Origin: DATKZH01 sp964475955
GTDB taxonomy: Bacteria; Planctomycetota; Planctomycetia; Pirellulales; Thermoguttaceae
Reading direction: 5' to 3'
Length of the DNA stretch: 36,049 nucleotides
Assembly: GCA_964475955.1 (NCBI GenBank)
Contig: CAYYZY010000068.1
Span: 1 to 36,049, forward strand
In this document: positions 24,640 to 32,833 of the stretch, piece by piece
Layout of the letters: every line of letters begins with the position of its first letter
Numbering within the stretch: the first letter of the stretch is position 1
Notes under the pieces: generated by a model
The model's input: the letters and a program-made list of their open reading frames with translations, nothing else
The model's database searches: none
Told to the model about the DNA's origin: nothing
Translations under genes and position numbers: made by a program

Positions 24640-25589
24640 CTACCACCGGAAGAACCGGTAGGGGTCGTCCCACGCTTCGGGCGCGTCGAGTGCCTTGACG
24701 AGGAGGGAGAAGGTGTAGGTCTTGCCGACCTCGCCTGCCTTTTCGACCTTCTGGCCGAAGTGCGGCTGCGAGAAGGCGACGAGCATGCCCGCGTCGTCGG
24801 CCGCGCGCAGCGGTTGTCGGCGACCAGGCATTCCAATCCAACATGCAGCGTCAGCCGCGACTTGCGGACCGACGTGGCGACCTTCACGTTGCCGATCCGC
24901 GGCCCCGGCGGGGTGCTCGCCAGGTAAACGTCGCCGCACAGCCCCCGGCGGGCCACCCGGCCCTGGACCTTCCGGGCGGAGGCCGTGTCGTTGTAGGAGA
25001 GCATCACGCCCTTAAGCGGCATGGCGACCACGAGCAGGCTGAGCACGTGCGTTGCGCCGGGCCGGCACGCACGGGTGAGGTCGACCTCGCCCGCGGGAAA
25101 GCGGATCTGGCCGACCTTCGCGCCGTCGACGTACACGGCGGCGAAGGAGTTCACGTACGCGGCTTCGAGCACGATCCGGCGGCCGGTCCACTGCTCGGGC
25201 ACGGTGATCTCGCGCTGGTACCAGGCGGCCGCGACGTCGGCCGGCTCCGCGTCGCTCCAGCTCGGATGGGCGAACAGCGTCTGGCAGTCCTTCTGCATGT
25301 AGTTGGTGATTCCGGGCCAACAGCCAGGCACCTTGAAGTAGCCCCAGCCGGCCCGGGGTACGGCATCCGAATCCCTCCCGGCGGGCTGCCATCGCCACAG
25401 GCCGTTGATGCAGACCCGCTCGCGCGTCGCCGTCGCCCGGCGATGCGCCTCGGCCAGGTCCCACACGACCTCCACGCCCTCGGGCAAGGGCGCCGAGGTT
25501 TCCTGGGCAGCCAGTTCGCCCGGATCGATGCCCATGAGGTTGAACAAGACGCACGCCGCAACCACGGACCGCTTGTTTGCCAGGCGCAT
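24640..25589 (-). pseudogene. GH2-like sugar-binding domain protein, frameshifted and truncated
   Basis: The first 250 residues (25589 to about 24815) form a signal peptide and a galactose-binding-like GH2 N-terminal domain: INGLWRWQPAG, WGYFKVPGCWPG, WYQREITVPEQW, AYVNSFAAVYVDGAKVG, GLCGDVYLASTP. At about 24812-24814 the sensible frame shifts by one base and continues LRAADDAGMLVAFSQPHFGQ, which I recognise as a segment of the GH2 catalytic barrel, then KVEKAGEVGKTYTFSLLVKAL and a stop at 24640. The barrel is otherwise absent, so this appears to be a remnant of a larger glycosidase with internal losses. Without the shift the original frame reads on to 24474. It is 23 bp behind the GH10-like gene, likely one operon. 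Confidence 0.72.
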
Positions 25590-25612
25590 CGGGCCATAAA
25601 TACCATACTCGA

Positions 25613-27256
25613 TTATCGCGGCTCTACGTACACCTCCAGCCATATCACCTGCTGGTCTTGGCCGTCCTCCAAGCGCAACTCCACCGCGTTGTCACCGCGC
25701 CGCACGGCCGCCAGCGGCACGTCGTACTGCACCACGCGAGGGGCGATGCCCGCCACGTTCAATACGGGATGCCACGGATGCGTGGGCGGCTCGAAACCCT
25801 CGGGCTTGGGCATCTCCCGGCAGGGGCCGCACGGCGTGCCGTTGAGCCGGGCCGAGGGCTCGGCTTCGCGGTAGCCGGGCGACTCGTCGAGCCCGACGCG
25901 GAGCCGCACGCGCCCGCCCGACGGCTTCGGCCCCGTGTGGATCGAGAGCGTGCAAGGCGTGTCGGTTCCGACGACTGCGGGCAGGGGACGGCGGTAGTCG
26001 GCCCCGGGCGGGACCGGATCGTGGTAGGTGAGCACGTGCCGCCGGGGCTTTGCGAGCGACCGCTCCAGTGAGCCCGCTTCGGCGAGCAGGTCGCCGAGGA
26101 CGGCCCGCGAGCGGCGCCGGCCGTCGGGGTCGCGGTGCCACAGCTTGGAGTCGCAGTTGGCGAAGTGGTTGAACAGGTAGACGGCGTCGGCCCCGTGATC
26201 GAGCATCGAGGCGGTGAAGCCCCGCATGGTCTCCATGCCCGACTGCATGAAATGCCTGCCCGGGGCGCCGCGGATCCAGAGGTCGGTTCCCGGTGCGAGG
26301 ACGTACGGCGGGGCGTCGGGGCCGATCGCCTTGCGCCAGGCTTCGACCGGCACGTCGGCGTAGCTGGGGTTCCAGGTGGAGCAGGGGACGAGCACGTCGG
26401 CCAGGCCCTGCCGGACCCAGGCCGCGGCGTCCATGCCCAGGCCGCGCGCGAACTCGGGCCGTGCGGGCACGCGGACCGAGATGCCGACCGGATGGTCGAG
26501 CCTGGCGGAGGCCGCGCGGGCGAGCTTGCGCGCCCGGCGCATCAGGTCGGTGAGCAGGGGGCACTTTGCGCGGGCTTCGTGGGGCTTGAAGTGATGGGCG
26601 AAACGCATCCAATCGAGTTCCACGCCGTCGACGTCGTACCGGTCCAGCAGCTCCTCGATGATGGCCAGGTAGTGCTCGCGGACCTCGGCGTGCGAGAAGT
26701 CGAATCCGCCCCGTGCGTGCGTGCGGAGTTCCGGCCGATCGAGCCACAGGCGGCTGATGCGCGACGGCTGGTCGAGGTAGTGCGTGTCGTTCATGCGGAT
26801 CGAGACCCACGGCGAGATGCCCTTCTCGCGGCACCGGGGAATGACCACGGCAAACGGATCGATCCCCCGCCGGTGAATCTGCCAGTAGCGCTTGGGCCAG
26901 TCGGCAAGGTAGCTTTCGGGGTCGGGATCGTCCCAGTAGCTTTCCCAGACCTCGCTGGCGTACGCCGCCCGGTTGTAGCAGACGTTGAAGTAGAGGTGCG
27001 TGACGTTGGTCGGTCCGTACTGGTCGACCCCGGCGCGCAGCCCGTCGAGGATCATCTCGTCGGTGGCGCCGTCGCCGAGCGGCTTCTCGGTGCGGAGGTA
27101 GTTGACCAGGGCGTCGGCCGCCATGTTGAGGATGACCATGGGGTCTCGCGAAGCGGTCTCCCGGCTCGACTCGTCGGCGCGGGCCGGGAAGCAGGCGCTC
27201 GCGAGGGCGAACAAGAGCATCGTCGGCAGGCTTCGGTTCCACGGGATCGGATTCAT
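25613..27256 (-). CDS. Exported GH10-like TIM-barrel glycoside hydrolase-like protein
   Basis: The 547-residue product has a signal peptide (about 1-28, ending PARA) and a TIM-barrel region of the GHL10/DUF4015 type at about 60-400. Typical segments are FAVVIPRCREKGISPWVSIRMND, EVREHYLAIIEELLDRYDVDGVELDWMRF (E213 and D215 at the expected strand end) and VLAPGTDLWI. A beta-domain follows (about 430-547; RLRVGLDESPGY, NAVELRLEDG). It probably acts on a plant or algal glycan, substrate unknown. The ATG at 27256 is preferred over TTG 27262 because AGGAG on the minus strand is 7 nt upstream. A GH2-like remnant follows after 23 bp. Unlike its neighbours it looks intact. Confidence 0.82.
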   Translation of the reverse strand: MNPIPWNRSLPTMLLFALASACFPARADESSRETASRDPMVILNMAADALVNYLRTEKPLGDGATDEMILDGLRAGVDQYGPTNVTHLYFNVCYNRAAYASEVWESYWDDPDPESYLADWPKRYWQIHRRGIDPFAVVIPRCREKGISPWVSIRMNDTHYLDQPSRISRLWLDRPELRTHARGGFDFSHAEVREHYLAIIEELLDRYDVDGVELDWMRFAHHFKPHEARAKCPLLTDLMRRARKLARAASARLDHPVGISVRVPARPEFARGLGMDAAAWVRQGLADVLVPCSTWNPSYADVPVEAWRKAIGPDAPPYVLAPGTDLWIRGAPGRHFMQSGMETMRGFTASMLDHGADAVYLFNHFANCDSKLWHRDPDGRRRSRAVLGDLLAEAGSLERSLAKPRRHVLTYHDPVPPGADYRRPLPAVVGTDTPCTLSIHTGPKPSGGRVRLRVGLDESPGYREAEPSARLNGTPCGPCREMPKPEGFEPPTHPWHPVLNVAGIAPRVVQYDVPLAAVRRGDNAVELRLEDGQDQQVIWLEVYVEPR

Positions 27257-27317
27257 ATCCAAGCTCCTATGCGCAACGGCCCGAAGGACGTGGTCACGCG
27301 CCGCCTGCTACGGACGC

Positions 27318-27346
27318 TTGCACAAGCGGCGTAGCCTTTCGATAAT
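27318..27346 (+). promoter_or_regulatory. Putative promoter of the FAD-dependent oxidoreductase gene
   Basis: TTGCAC (27318-27323), a 17-bp spacer and GATAAT (27341-27346) lie in the divergent gap between the GH10-like gene (minus) and the oxidoreductase (plus). The leader would be about 130 nt. No comparable minus-strand promoter was found. Confidence 0.45.
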
Positions 27347-27482
27347 CGGAATGGGATTCCCGGCCGATTCGCCGCGCACCTCACCTTAGGCGATTCGCGT
27401 GCACCGGGCAAGCGCACGCGGCCCGGTTCCCCAGCGACCCCTTATCGGTAATCTCGGGCCGCCGATTCCTTGCGAGGACGTC

Positions 27483-29444
27483 ATGAGAACTACGTCGATC
27501 GCTCTTGTCGCAATGATCGTTTGCACCGCCATCGCGGCCGCGGGCGCCGACGACGCCCCGCCGACCGTCCTCGTCGAGGCCGAGGCGTTCGACGACCTCG
27601 GAGGCTGGGTCAACGACTCCCAGTTCATGGACCAGATGGGCTCGCCGTTCCTTTTGGCCCACGGGCTGGGGCGCCCGGTCGACGACGCGACCACCACGGT
27701 GGAGTTCCCTGCCGCGGGCAGGTATCGCGTGCTCGTGCGCACGCGCGACTGGGTCGCCCCGTGGAACGCGCCCGGGTCGCCCGGCCGGTTCCAGGTGCTC
27801 GTCGACGGCGAGCCGCTTCCGGTCGTCTTCGGCACGGAAGGCGCCGAGTGGCACTGGCAGGACGGCGGATTGGTTGAGGTCGCCGCCGACAACGTGACCG
27901 TGGGGCTGCGGGACCTCACCGGCTTCGAGGGGCGGTGCGACGCCGTGCTTTTCACCCTCGACCACGGGCTGACGCCGCCGAACGCCGGCGCCGAGCTGGC
28001 CGCTTTCCGGCGCAGGCTGCTGGGAATGCCCGAGGCGCCGGAAGAGGTCGGCCCGTTCGACCTGGTAGTCGTCGGGGGCGGGATCGCGGGCACGTGCGCG
28101 GCGGTCTCGGCGGCGCGGCTCGATCTGGAAGTCGCCCTGATCCAGGATCGCCCCGTGCTGGGCGGGAACAACAGCTCGGAGGTCCGCGTGTGGCTCCAGG
28201 GGGCGCGGAACGTTGCGCCGTATCCTCGGGTGGGCGACGTCGTGGCCGAGCTGGAGCAGGAGCGGTCGGCCCACTACGGCCCCGAGAACACGGCCGATCT
28301 CTACGAGGACGACCGCAAGCTCGCCCTGGTGCGCGCGGAGGAGAACGTCGCGCTCATGCTGAACTGGCGGGCGAACGGGGTCGAATGGGAAAGCGGCTTC
28401 GACCACCACCCGTTCCGGAAGAGCGAGACCATCCGCGACTGGAACTTTCGGGCGATGTACGGGGCGTGGGACTGCCTGAAGAACGTCGACAAGGTGTATC
28501 CCAACCACAAGCTCAATTGGGCCGCCTCCGTGGCCGGCAAGCGGGAGTCGCGCCGGCTGCTGGGCGACCTGGTGCTCACCGCCGAAGACCTCACCAGCGG
28601 CCGCCGGTACCCCGACGGCTGCGTCCCCACCGGATGGAAGATCGACCTGCACCTGCCCGACCCGCGCTACCTGGACGGCTTCGAGGGCGACGGCTTCATC
28701 GCCAAGGCCCACTACACCGACTATCCGCGGCCGTACTGGGTGCCGTACCGGTGCCTCTACTCGCGGAACGTGGACAACTTGTTCATGGCCGGGCGCGACG
28801 TGAGCGTGACCCACGAGGCCCTCGGGGCGGTGCGCGTCATGCGCACCGGCGGCTGCATGGGAGAGATCGTGGGCATGGCCGCGTCGCTTTGCCGCAAGCA
28901 CGACGTCGACCCGCGCGCGGTTTATCGCGGCCATCTCGACCGGCTCAAGCAACTCATGCGCGACGGCCCGGGAAAGCCCGTCGCCCCGCCGCCCGAACTC
29001 GAAGACGTGGGCGCGAACCTCGCGCGTGAGGCGGCCGTCGCGACCTCCGGCGACCGCGACCCGGCCGCCTCGCCGCCGGAGTTGGTCAACGACGGGCAGG
29101 CCGATTGGCGTCGCAACGAACTGCGCTGGCTCAGCCACGCGCAGGTGCCCAACTGGGTCGAATTCCGCTGGGAAGAGCCGGTGACGATCGCCGGCGCGCG
29201 GGTGACGTCGGGCTACTGTCAAGGCGGCACGGTCGGCGCGCCGATCGAGTCGTTCGTCCTTCAGCGGCTCGACGGCGGCGCCTGGCGAGACGTAACGGCG
29301 ACCGACACGATCGGAAACGCGGCCACCGACTGGCACCGCCGTTTCGAGCCGGTCACCGCCACGGCCATGCGCCTGCTGGTGCGCCGGACGCCGATCCGCG
29401 TCAGCCGGATCTGGGAAGTCGAACTCTACGCGCCGGCCGAGTGA
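27483..29444 (+). CDS. Exported FAD-dependent oxidoreductase with an apparent in-frame internal deletion
   Basis: The 653-residue product has a signal peptide (1-22), a carbohydrate-binding-like beta-domain (about 28-160), a dinucleotide-binding FAD domain starting FDLVVVGGGIAGTCAA (192-207), the family blocks SGFDHHPFRKSE, VAGKRESRRLLGD and LFMAGRDVSVTHEALGAVRVM, and an F5/8-type-C-like tail (about 520-650). In homologues of this FAD family that I recall, about 90 residues with an ADCTGDG motif separate the RANGVE-like strand from WESGFDHHP; here the two are adjacent (residues 296-306, about 28380-28392). The frame is kept, but the FAD site is probably damaged. The domain order suggests a secreted carbohydrate-related redox enzyme. 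The ATG was chosen for the signal peptide. Confidence 0.78.
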   Translation: MRTTSIALVAMIVCTAIAAAGADDAPPTVLVEAEAFDDLGGWVNDSQFMDQMGSPFLLAHGLGRPVDDATTTVEFPAAGRYRVLVRTRDWVAPWNAPGSPGRFQVLVDGEPLPVVFGTEGAEWHWQDGGLVEVAADNVTVGLRDLTGFEGRCDAVLFTLDHGLTPPNAGAELAAFRRRLLGMPEAPEEVGPFDLVVVGGGIAGTCAAVSAARLDLEVALIQDRPVLGGNNSSEVRVWLQGARNVAPYPRVGDVVAELEQERSAHYGPENTADLYEDDRKLALVRAEENVALMLNWRANGVEWESGFDHHPFRKSETIRDWNFRAMYGAWDCLKNVDKVYPNHKLNWAASVAGKRESRRLLGDLVLTAEDLTSGRRYPDGCVPTGWKIDLHLPDPRYLDGFEGDGFIAKAHYTDYPRPYWVPYRCLYSRNVDNLFMAGRDVSVTHEALGAVRVMRTGGCMGEIVGMAASLCRKHDVDPRAVYRGHLDRLKQLMRDGPGKPVAPPPELEDVGANLAREAAVATSGDRDPAASPPELVNDGQADWRRNELRWLSHAQVPNWVEFRWEEPVTIAGARVTSGYCQGGTVGAPIESFVLQRLDGGAWRDVTATDTIGNAATDWHRRFEPVTATAMRLLVRRTPIRVSRIWEVELYAPAE

Positions 29445-29557
29445 TCGCGACGCCGAGCATAGCGTCGTATGAATAGTCCGAGTCATCGGGGAATGCGGAC
29501 GGCCCACGGAGTGTGCCTCCTACGGAAACCGGGGGGTCCTTCTGCGGCCGTCCCTTA

Positions 29558-29605
29558 GGAAAGGCCCCCATGGCCCCGGTGGGATTTATCCCCATGGGGC
29601 CTTCC
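29558..29605 (+). promoter_or_regulatory. Imperfect hairpin upstream of csrA
   Basis: GGAAAGGCCCCCATGG (29558-29573) pairs imperfectly with CCCCATGGGGCCTTCC (29590-29605). It lies just upstream of the csrA promoter, so it may be the terminator of the oxidoreductase transcript (stop at 29444) rather than part of the csrA leader. No T tract. Confidence 0.35.
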
Positions 29606-29618
29606 ATGAACGTTCCGA

Positions 29619-29647
29619 TTGAGAATCGACCCGCCGGCCCGTATTGT
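29619..29647 (+). promoter_or_regulatory. Putative csrA promoter
   Basis: TTGAGA (29619-29624), a 17-bp spacer and TATTGT (29642-29647) match sigma-70 spacing exactly. Transcription would begin near 29654, leaving about 45 nt of leader that contains the CTACGGAAGG site. Confidence 0.5.
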
Positions 29648-29682
29648 GACAGTAGCGTCTGGGTGAGGATGCCGGCGTTTCT

Positions 29683-29690
29683 ACGGAAGG
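29683..29690 (+). promoter_or_regulatory. Candidate CsrA-binding site overlapping the csrA ribosome site
   Basis: ACGGAAGG contains the CsrA core GGA in an ANGGA context and also serves as the Shine-Dalgarno sequence, 8 nt before the ATG. The same CTACGGAA octamer occurs at 29520-29527. CsrA blocking its own ribosome site is known from E. coli; here it is inferred. Confidence 0.4.
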
Positions 29691-29698
29691 CGGACGCG

Positions 29699-29896
29699 AT
29701 GCTGGTTCTGTCCCGCAAGGCCGGAGAAGACATTCTTATTGGGAAGGACGTCCGGGTACGGGTGATCGCCGCCCAGGGCGGCCAGGTCCGGCTCGGCATT
29801 CTCGCGCCTCGTGAGGTCGAAGTCCTTCGAGCGGAGTTGGCATCCCGCGCGAAACCCGGCAGAAGCGTGCTTCAGGGGGCAGGAGCCGAAAGATGA
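29699..29896 (+). CDS. csrA: CsrA/RsmA translational regulator
   Basis: The 65-residue product opens MLVLSRKAGEDILIG and continues VRVRVIAAQGGQVRLGILAPREVEVLRAEL, the complete CsrA fold: five strands and a short helix, forming a dimer that binds GGA motifs in mRNA leaders. The RNA-contacting L4/R6 and the REV segment (R44-type) are conserved. The ATG at 29699 is the only start that gives the canonical N-terminus. Its stop overlaps the start of a small downstream ORF (ATGA), so the two may be coupled. In planctomycetes CsrA is assumed to act post-transcriptionally as elsewhere; there is no fliW or flagellar gene in the window. Confidence 0.93.
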   Translation: MLVLSRKAGEDILIGKDVRVRVIAAQGGQVRLGILAPREVEVLRAELASRAKPGRSVLQGAGAER

Positions 29897-30126
29897 GGGA
29901 GACGGTGAAAAGATCGAACGCTGCGAGCCAGGACGACCAAGAGTGCGCGGTGATCCCCTACGTGCCCGGTTCCAGTGATCCGATGGCCGAAGATTTCTGG
30001 GACCAACCGGAAGCGCACCGCGTGAGGTTCCGGGTCACCTCGGGGCAAGCCGCCCGCGAGCCCGGCAGGCGGCCCTGCCGCGGCAAGCACGAGCCGCGTG
30101 CCGCACGCTCTGGGCCGCGCGGTTGA
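29893..30126 (+). CDS. Small hypothetical protein overlapping csrA
   Basis: A 77-residue ORF starting at ATG 29893 in a 4-nt ATGA overlap with csrA. It has a hydrophilic, basic C-terminus (RRPCRGKHEPRAARSGPRG) and no recognised domain; the first 50 residues (DDQECAVIPYVPGSSDPMAEDFWDQPEAHRV written in parts: CAVIPYVPG, MAEDFWDQPEAHRV) look protein-like. It ends 18 bp before the convergent kinase gene. Coupling to csrA is the main argument for it; it could be a chance ORF in GC-rich DNA. Confidence 0.4.
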   Translation: MRETVKRSNAASQDDQECAVIPYVPGSSDPMAEDFWDQPEAHRVRFRVTSGQAAREPGRRPCRGKHEPRAARSGPRG

Positions 30127-30144
30127 CGGGCGCGACGGGCCGCG

Positions 30145-31800
30145 TCAATCGAAGGCGGTGCCGCGGATCGTGTCGATGAGCCGATCGGTCCTGTCGCCCT
30201 TGGGCAGGTAGGCGACCGCTCCGGCTTCGCGCATGGCGATTTCCATGTCTTCGCGCTCGTGCATCGACAGACCGATCACGCGCGTCTCGGGCAGAGCGGC
30301 CAGAATGCGCCGGGTTGCCTCGATGCCGTTGAGCCGCGGCATGGCCACGTCCATCACCACCACGTCGGGGTGCGCGCTCATCGCCAACTGCACCGCTTCC
30401 TGGCCGTCGCTGGCCTCGCCGACCAGTTCCAGGTCCTGCTCGTCTGAGAGGATGCTGGCCAATCCCTCGCGCACCATGTCGTGATCGTCGGCCAGAAGAA
30501 CGCGTATCTTTCTACCGTCCCGAAGCGGGGCCGCGCCCTGGCTGGACAAGCTCGAGGCGTCCAGGACCTCGATTTCCTGGCTGATCGGCAAATGGCGGCG
30601 CGGCGCCACGATCGTCGCCCGAGTGCCTTCCCCCGGGGACGATTCGACCTCCAAGGACCCGTCGATCGACTCGAGCCGCTCCTGGATGGTGAACAGACCG
30701 AAGCCGCCGTCCGACACGCGGCTGACCTCGCGTTGGCTCGGGTCGAAGCCGGCCCCGGCGTCGGAAACGACGATCCGGACTCGATGGTCTTCCACGGGCG
30801 TCATCGCGACCTGGGCCCGATCCGTGTTGCCGTGCTTGACCACGTTGAACAGCAGCTCCCGCACCGCCTGGAACAGGAGGATTCGCAGCTCTTCGTCGGC
30901 GGGCTCGCCCTCCCGGTCCGCCCGCACGTCGACCACAAGGCCGTGCTTCTGTTCGGTCTGCCGGCCGAGCCACTCCAGGGCGGAAGCCAGGCCGGCGTCG
31001 TAGAGGATCGGGGGGCTCAGTTCCACGGTCAACGATCGCGACGAGGCGATGGCCTCCTTCAGCACGGCCTCCAGTTGCCCGAAGGCGTCTTTCGAGTCGT
31101 CGTCCTGAACGCGACGCCGCAGCGCCCCCAGCTTCAGGAGTGCGGCGATCAGAAGCTGCTGGAGCTGATCGTGGAGGATCTGGGCCAGCCGGCGGCGCTC
31201 CCGCTGCTCCACACGGGTCAACTGGCTGGCGAGCACGCGAAGCTGCTCGGCTCGGTGCTCCGCCTCGGCGGTCCGCTCGGCGACGAGCTCTTCGAGCGTC
31301 TTCTTCTGCTGCTTGAGTTGTTCTTCGCTGCCGCGGTAGGCCCGCTCCCGCTTTTCCCGCTGCACGAGCCGGCCGCGCAGCTCCCGGTGACGGCGACCCA
31401 GGCGCGACGCGAATTGGACCGCGCTGGCCAGCGAGGCCCTCGCAAGCGGCCACGGCAGCAGGATCGCGTTCTCAGCCGATGCCAGGGGGTGCGCTTCGCC
31501 GGTGCCCAGCCGGTCGCCCTCGACGAGCACCACGGCAAAGAAGTCGCGGTCCGATTCGTCGGCCACCAGCGCTTGGGCCAATGCCTCGCCGGCCTCCGAA
31601 TCCTGCGAGCTCGCGGCGATCACGGCCACGCCGGCCCCGTCCCGGGCGCGGCGCCGGAGTTCCTGCACGTCCTGGCAAGCGGTCACGTGCAGGCCCGACT
31701 GCGCAAGTGCCGCACGGACTTCGGCGGCGTGCCGTCCGCCCAACGCGAGCAGCAGGACTGGCTCGTCGAGCGCCCCGCGCTCGGCACGATTCGACTTCAT
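30145..31800 (-). CDS. NarX/DesK-type hybrid histidine kinase with C-terminal receiver domain
   Basis: The 551-residue product has four parts. Residues about 14-125 resemble a receiver fold but lack the acidic pocket (VLLLALGG, then AVIAAS), so this domain is probably a pseudo-receiver. A coiled coil follows (about 135-205). HisKA_3 has the phospho-site H210 in RRRLAQILHDQLQQLL, and the ATPase domain has its N-box at N319 (RELLFNVVKHG) and G-box DAGAGFD. A NarL-type receiver (about 432-550) has D438/D439, phospho-acceptor D484 (VVMDVAMPR) and K534, but no DNA-binding helix-turn-helix. Output must pass to another protein. No membrane segment is seen, so it is probably cytosolic. The ATG at 31800 follows GAGGTGAGGT. 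Confidence 0.92.
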   Translation of the reverse strand: MKSNRAERGALDEPVLLLALGGRHAAEVRAALAQSGLHVTACQDVQELRRRARDGAGVAVIAASSQDSEAGEALAQALVADESDRDFFAVVLVEGDRLGTGEAHPLASAENAILLPWPLARASLASAVQFASRLGRRHRELRGRLVQREKRERAYRGSEEQLKQQKKTLEELVAERTAEAEHRAEQLRVLASQLTRVEQRERRRLAQILHDQLQQLLIAALLKLGALRRRVQDDDSKDAFGQLEAVLKEAIASSRSLTVELSPPILYDAGLASALEWLGRQTEQKHGLVVDVRADREGEPADEELRILLFQAVRELLFNVVKHGNTDRAQVAMTPVEDHRVRIVVSDAGAGFDPSQREVSRVSDGGFGLFTIQERLESIDGSLEVESSPGEGTRATIVAPRRHLPISQEIEVLDASSLSSQGAAPLRDGRKIRVLLADDHDMVREGLASILSDEQDLELVGEASDGQEAVQLAMSAHPDVVVMDVAMPRLNGIEATRRILAALPETRVIGLSMHEREDMEIAMREAGAVAYLPKGDRTDRLIDTIRGTAFD

Positions 31801-32492
31801 ACCTCACCTCTGCCGACCGTCTCCAGTTCAGAAAAACACCTCAGGCTTGCCCCGCCGAAGGGGGGGATGCGCACCGCATTCGCCTTGCCGAGAAGGATGC
31901 CGGATCCCGGCAGAAGCGACCAATTCCCAGGCACGCCCGGGCGACATTGGTCTCGGGCTCCTCGCGAAACGGTATGAGCGATACGCCGGGACCATTCTTG
32001 TCTTGCGGCGCCCGGGCCCCCGTCGGCAGTTTCCGCGCGGATTCTCCATCGCGGGCCGATTTCGACGTTACCCTGCTGCTGAAAGGGGCTAGTCGCGGGG
32101 TTCCCCTTCACCGACGCAATGTCCGCTGCATTGTACCTTCCCGCATGGTGCCGCGCGTTAGGGAAGAACCTGAAGCCTTCCTCAGGTTTGTCCCCATCCG
32201 CCCCGTCAGCCGAGAGGTCGGAAAGGGGGGGGTACGCTGCCGACTATCGGGTTAAGGGATGCACCCACGCCGCAACCGGAGTTTTTCCCATGCGCGGGCC
32301 ATGCTCGGTCTGATTGTCGCAACGGCGAGCCGGGCGTAGTCTTACAGAACACGACGACTGCTCCGCCGCAGGACGCAGATTCCGCGCCCCGGCCGCGAGG
32401 CAGTCCCACTTCATTGGACCTTGTCATCCGGGGCTCCCTCGGAGCCGACTCGTGAGACCATCGATTTGTGAGACAATCGGAGGAGGAATTCC
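31801..32492. other. 692-bp gap between the hybrid kinase and the Gre-domain gene
   Basis: I see no convincing gene here; a minus-strand ORF 31797-32111 is not protein-like. Small structures: hairpin AACCTGA/TCAGGTT (32167-32190), hairpin GGCTCC-CTC-GGAGCC (32432-32446), and paired direct repeats GTGAGACCATCG and GTGAGACAATCG (32452-32463, 32468-32479) that reach the ribosome site of the next gene. It probably holds promoters for both divergent genes, but none is clear. Confidence 0.5.
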
Positions 32493-32738
32493 ATGACCGA
32501 GCAACCGCGCGAAAAGGCCACCATCGGAACCTGGGTCAAGGTGACCGGGTTCGTGCCGGGCGAAGAGGAGGTATTCCATCTCGTGCGGGAGGAACAGGCG
32601 GACTACAGCGAAAACAAGATTCCGCCGAACAGCCCGCTGGCGGTCGCGTTGGCCGGCGCGAAGGAGGGCGACCGGGTTCCATTCCATCCTCCGGCAGGAG
32701 ACGTCGAGCTCGTCGTGCTGGAAGTCGGGTCCCGTTAG
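32493..32738 (+). CDS. Stand-alone Gre/Rnk-type C-terminal domain protein
   Basis: The 81-residue product matches the FKBP-like C-terminal domain of GreA/GreB: an N-terminal strand TWVKVTG, EEEVFHLVREEQAD, then SPLAVALAGAKEGDRVPFHPPAGDVELVVLEV, which aligns with the SPLGKALLGK..GD.V....G block of GreA. The coiled coil that carries the catalytic acidic tip is absent, so it cannot stimulate RNA cleavage. In Gre and Rnk this domain docks on RNA polymerase, so a competitor or modulator of Gre factors is a reasonable inference. GGAGGA (32479-32486) precedes the ATG. The following small protein is 95 bp downstream. Confidence 0.82.
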   Translation: MTEQPREKATIGTWVKVTGFVPGEEEVFHLVREEQADYSENKIPPNSPLAVALAGAKEGDRVPFHPPAGDVELVVLEVGSR

Positions 32739-32833
32739 GACGGCTCGGCCGTCGCCAACGGAGGGCCTCCTTCGGGGCTTGGCCGGCCGCGCTCGACGCA
32801 AGCCGCCGCCCTCGATACCGTGGAGGAAGCAGG

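Noticed and set aside
31797..32111. Minus-strand ORF with a 4-nt ATGA overlap with the hybrid kinase start
   Set aside because: The translation is rich in Gly/Arg/Pro without any plausible secondary structure or domain, has no clear ribosome site, and reads like out-of-frame GC-rich DNA.
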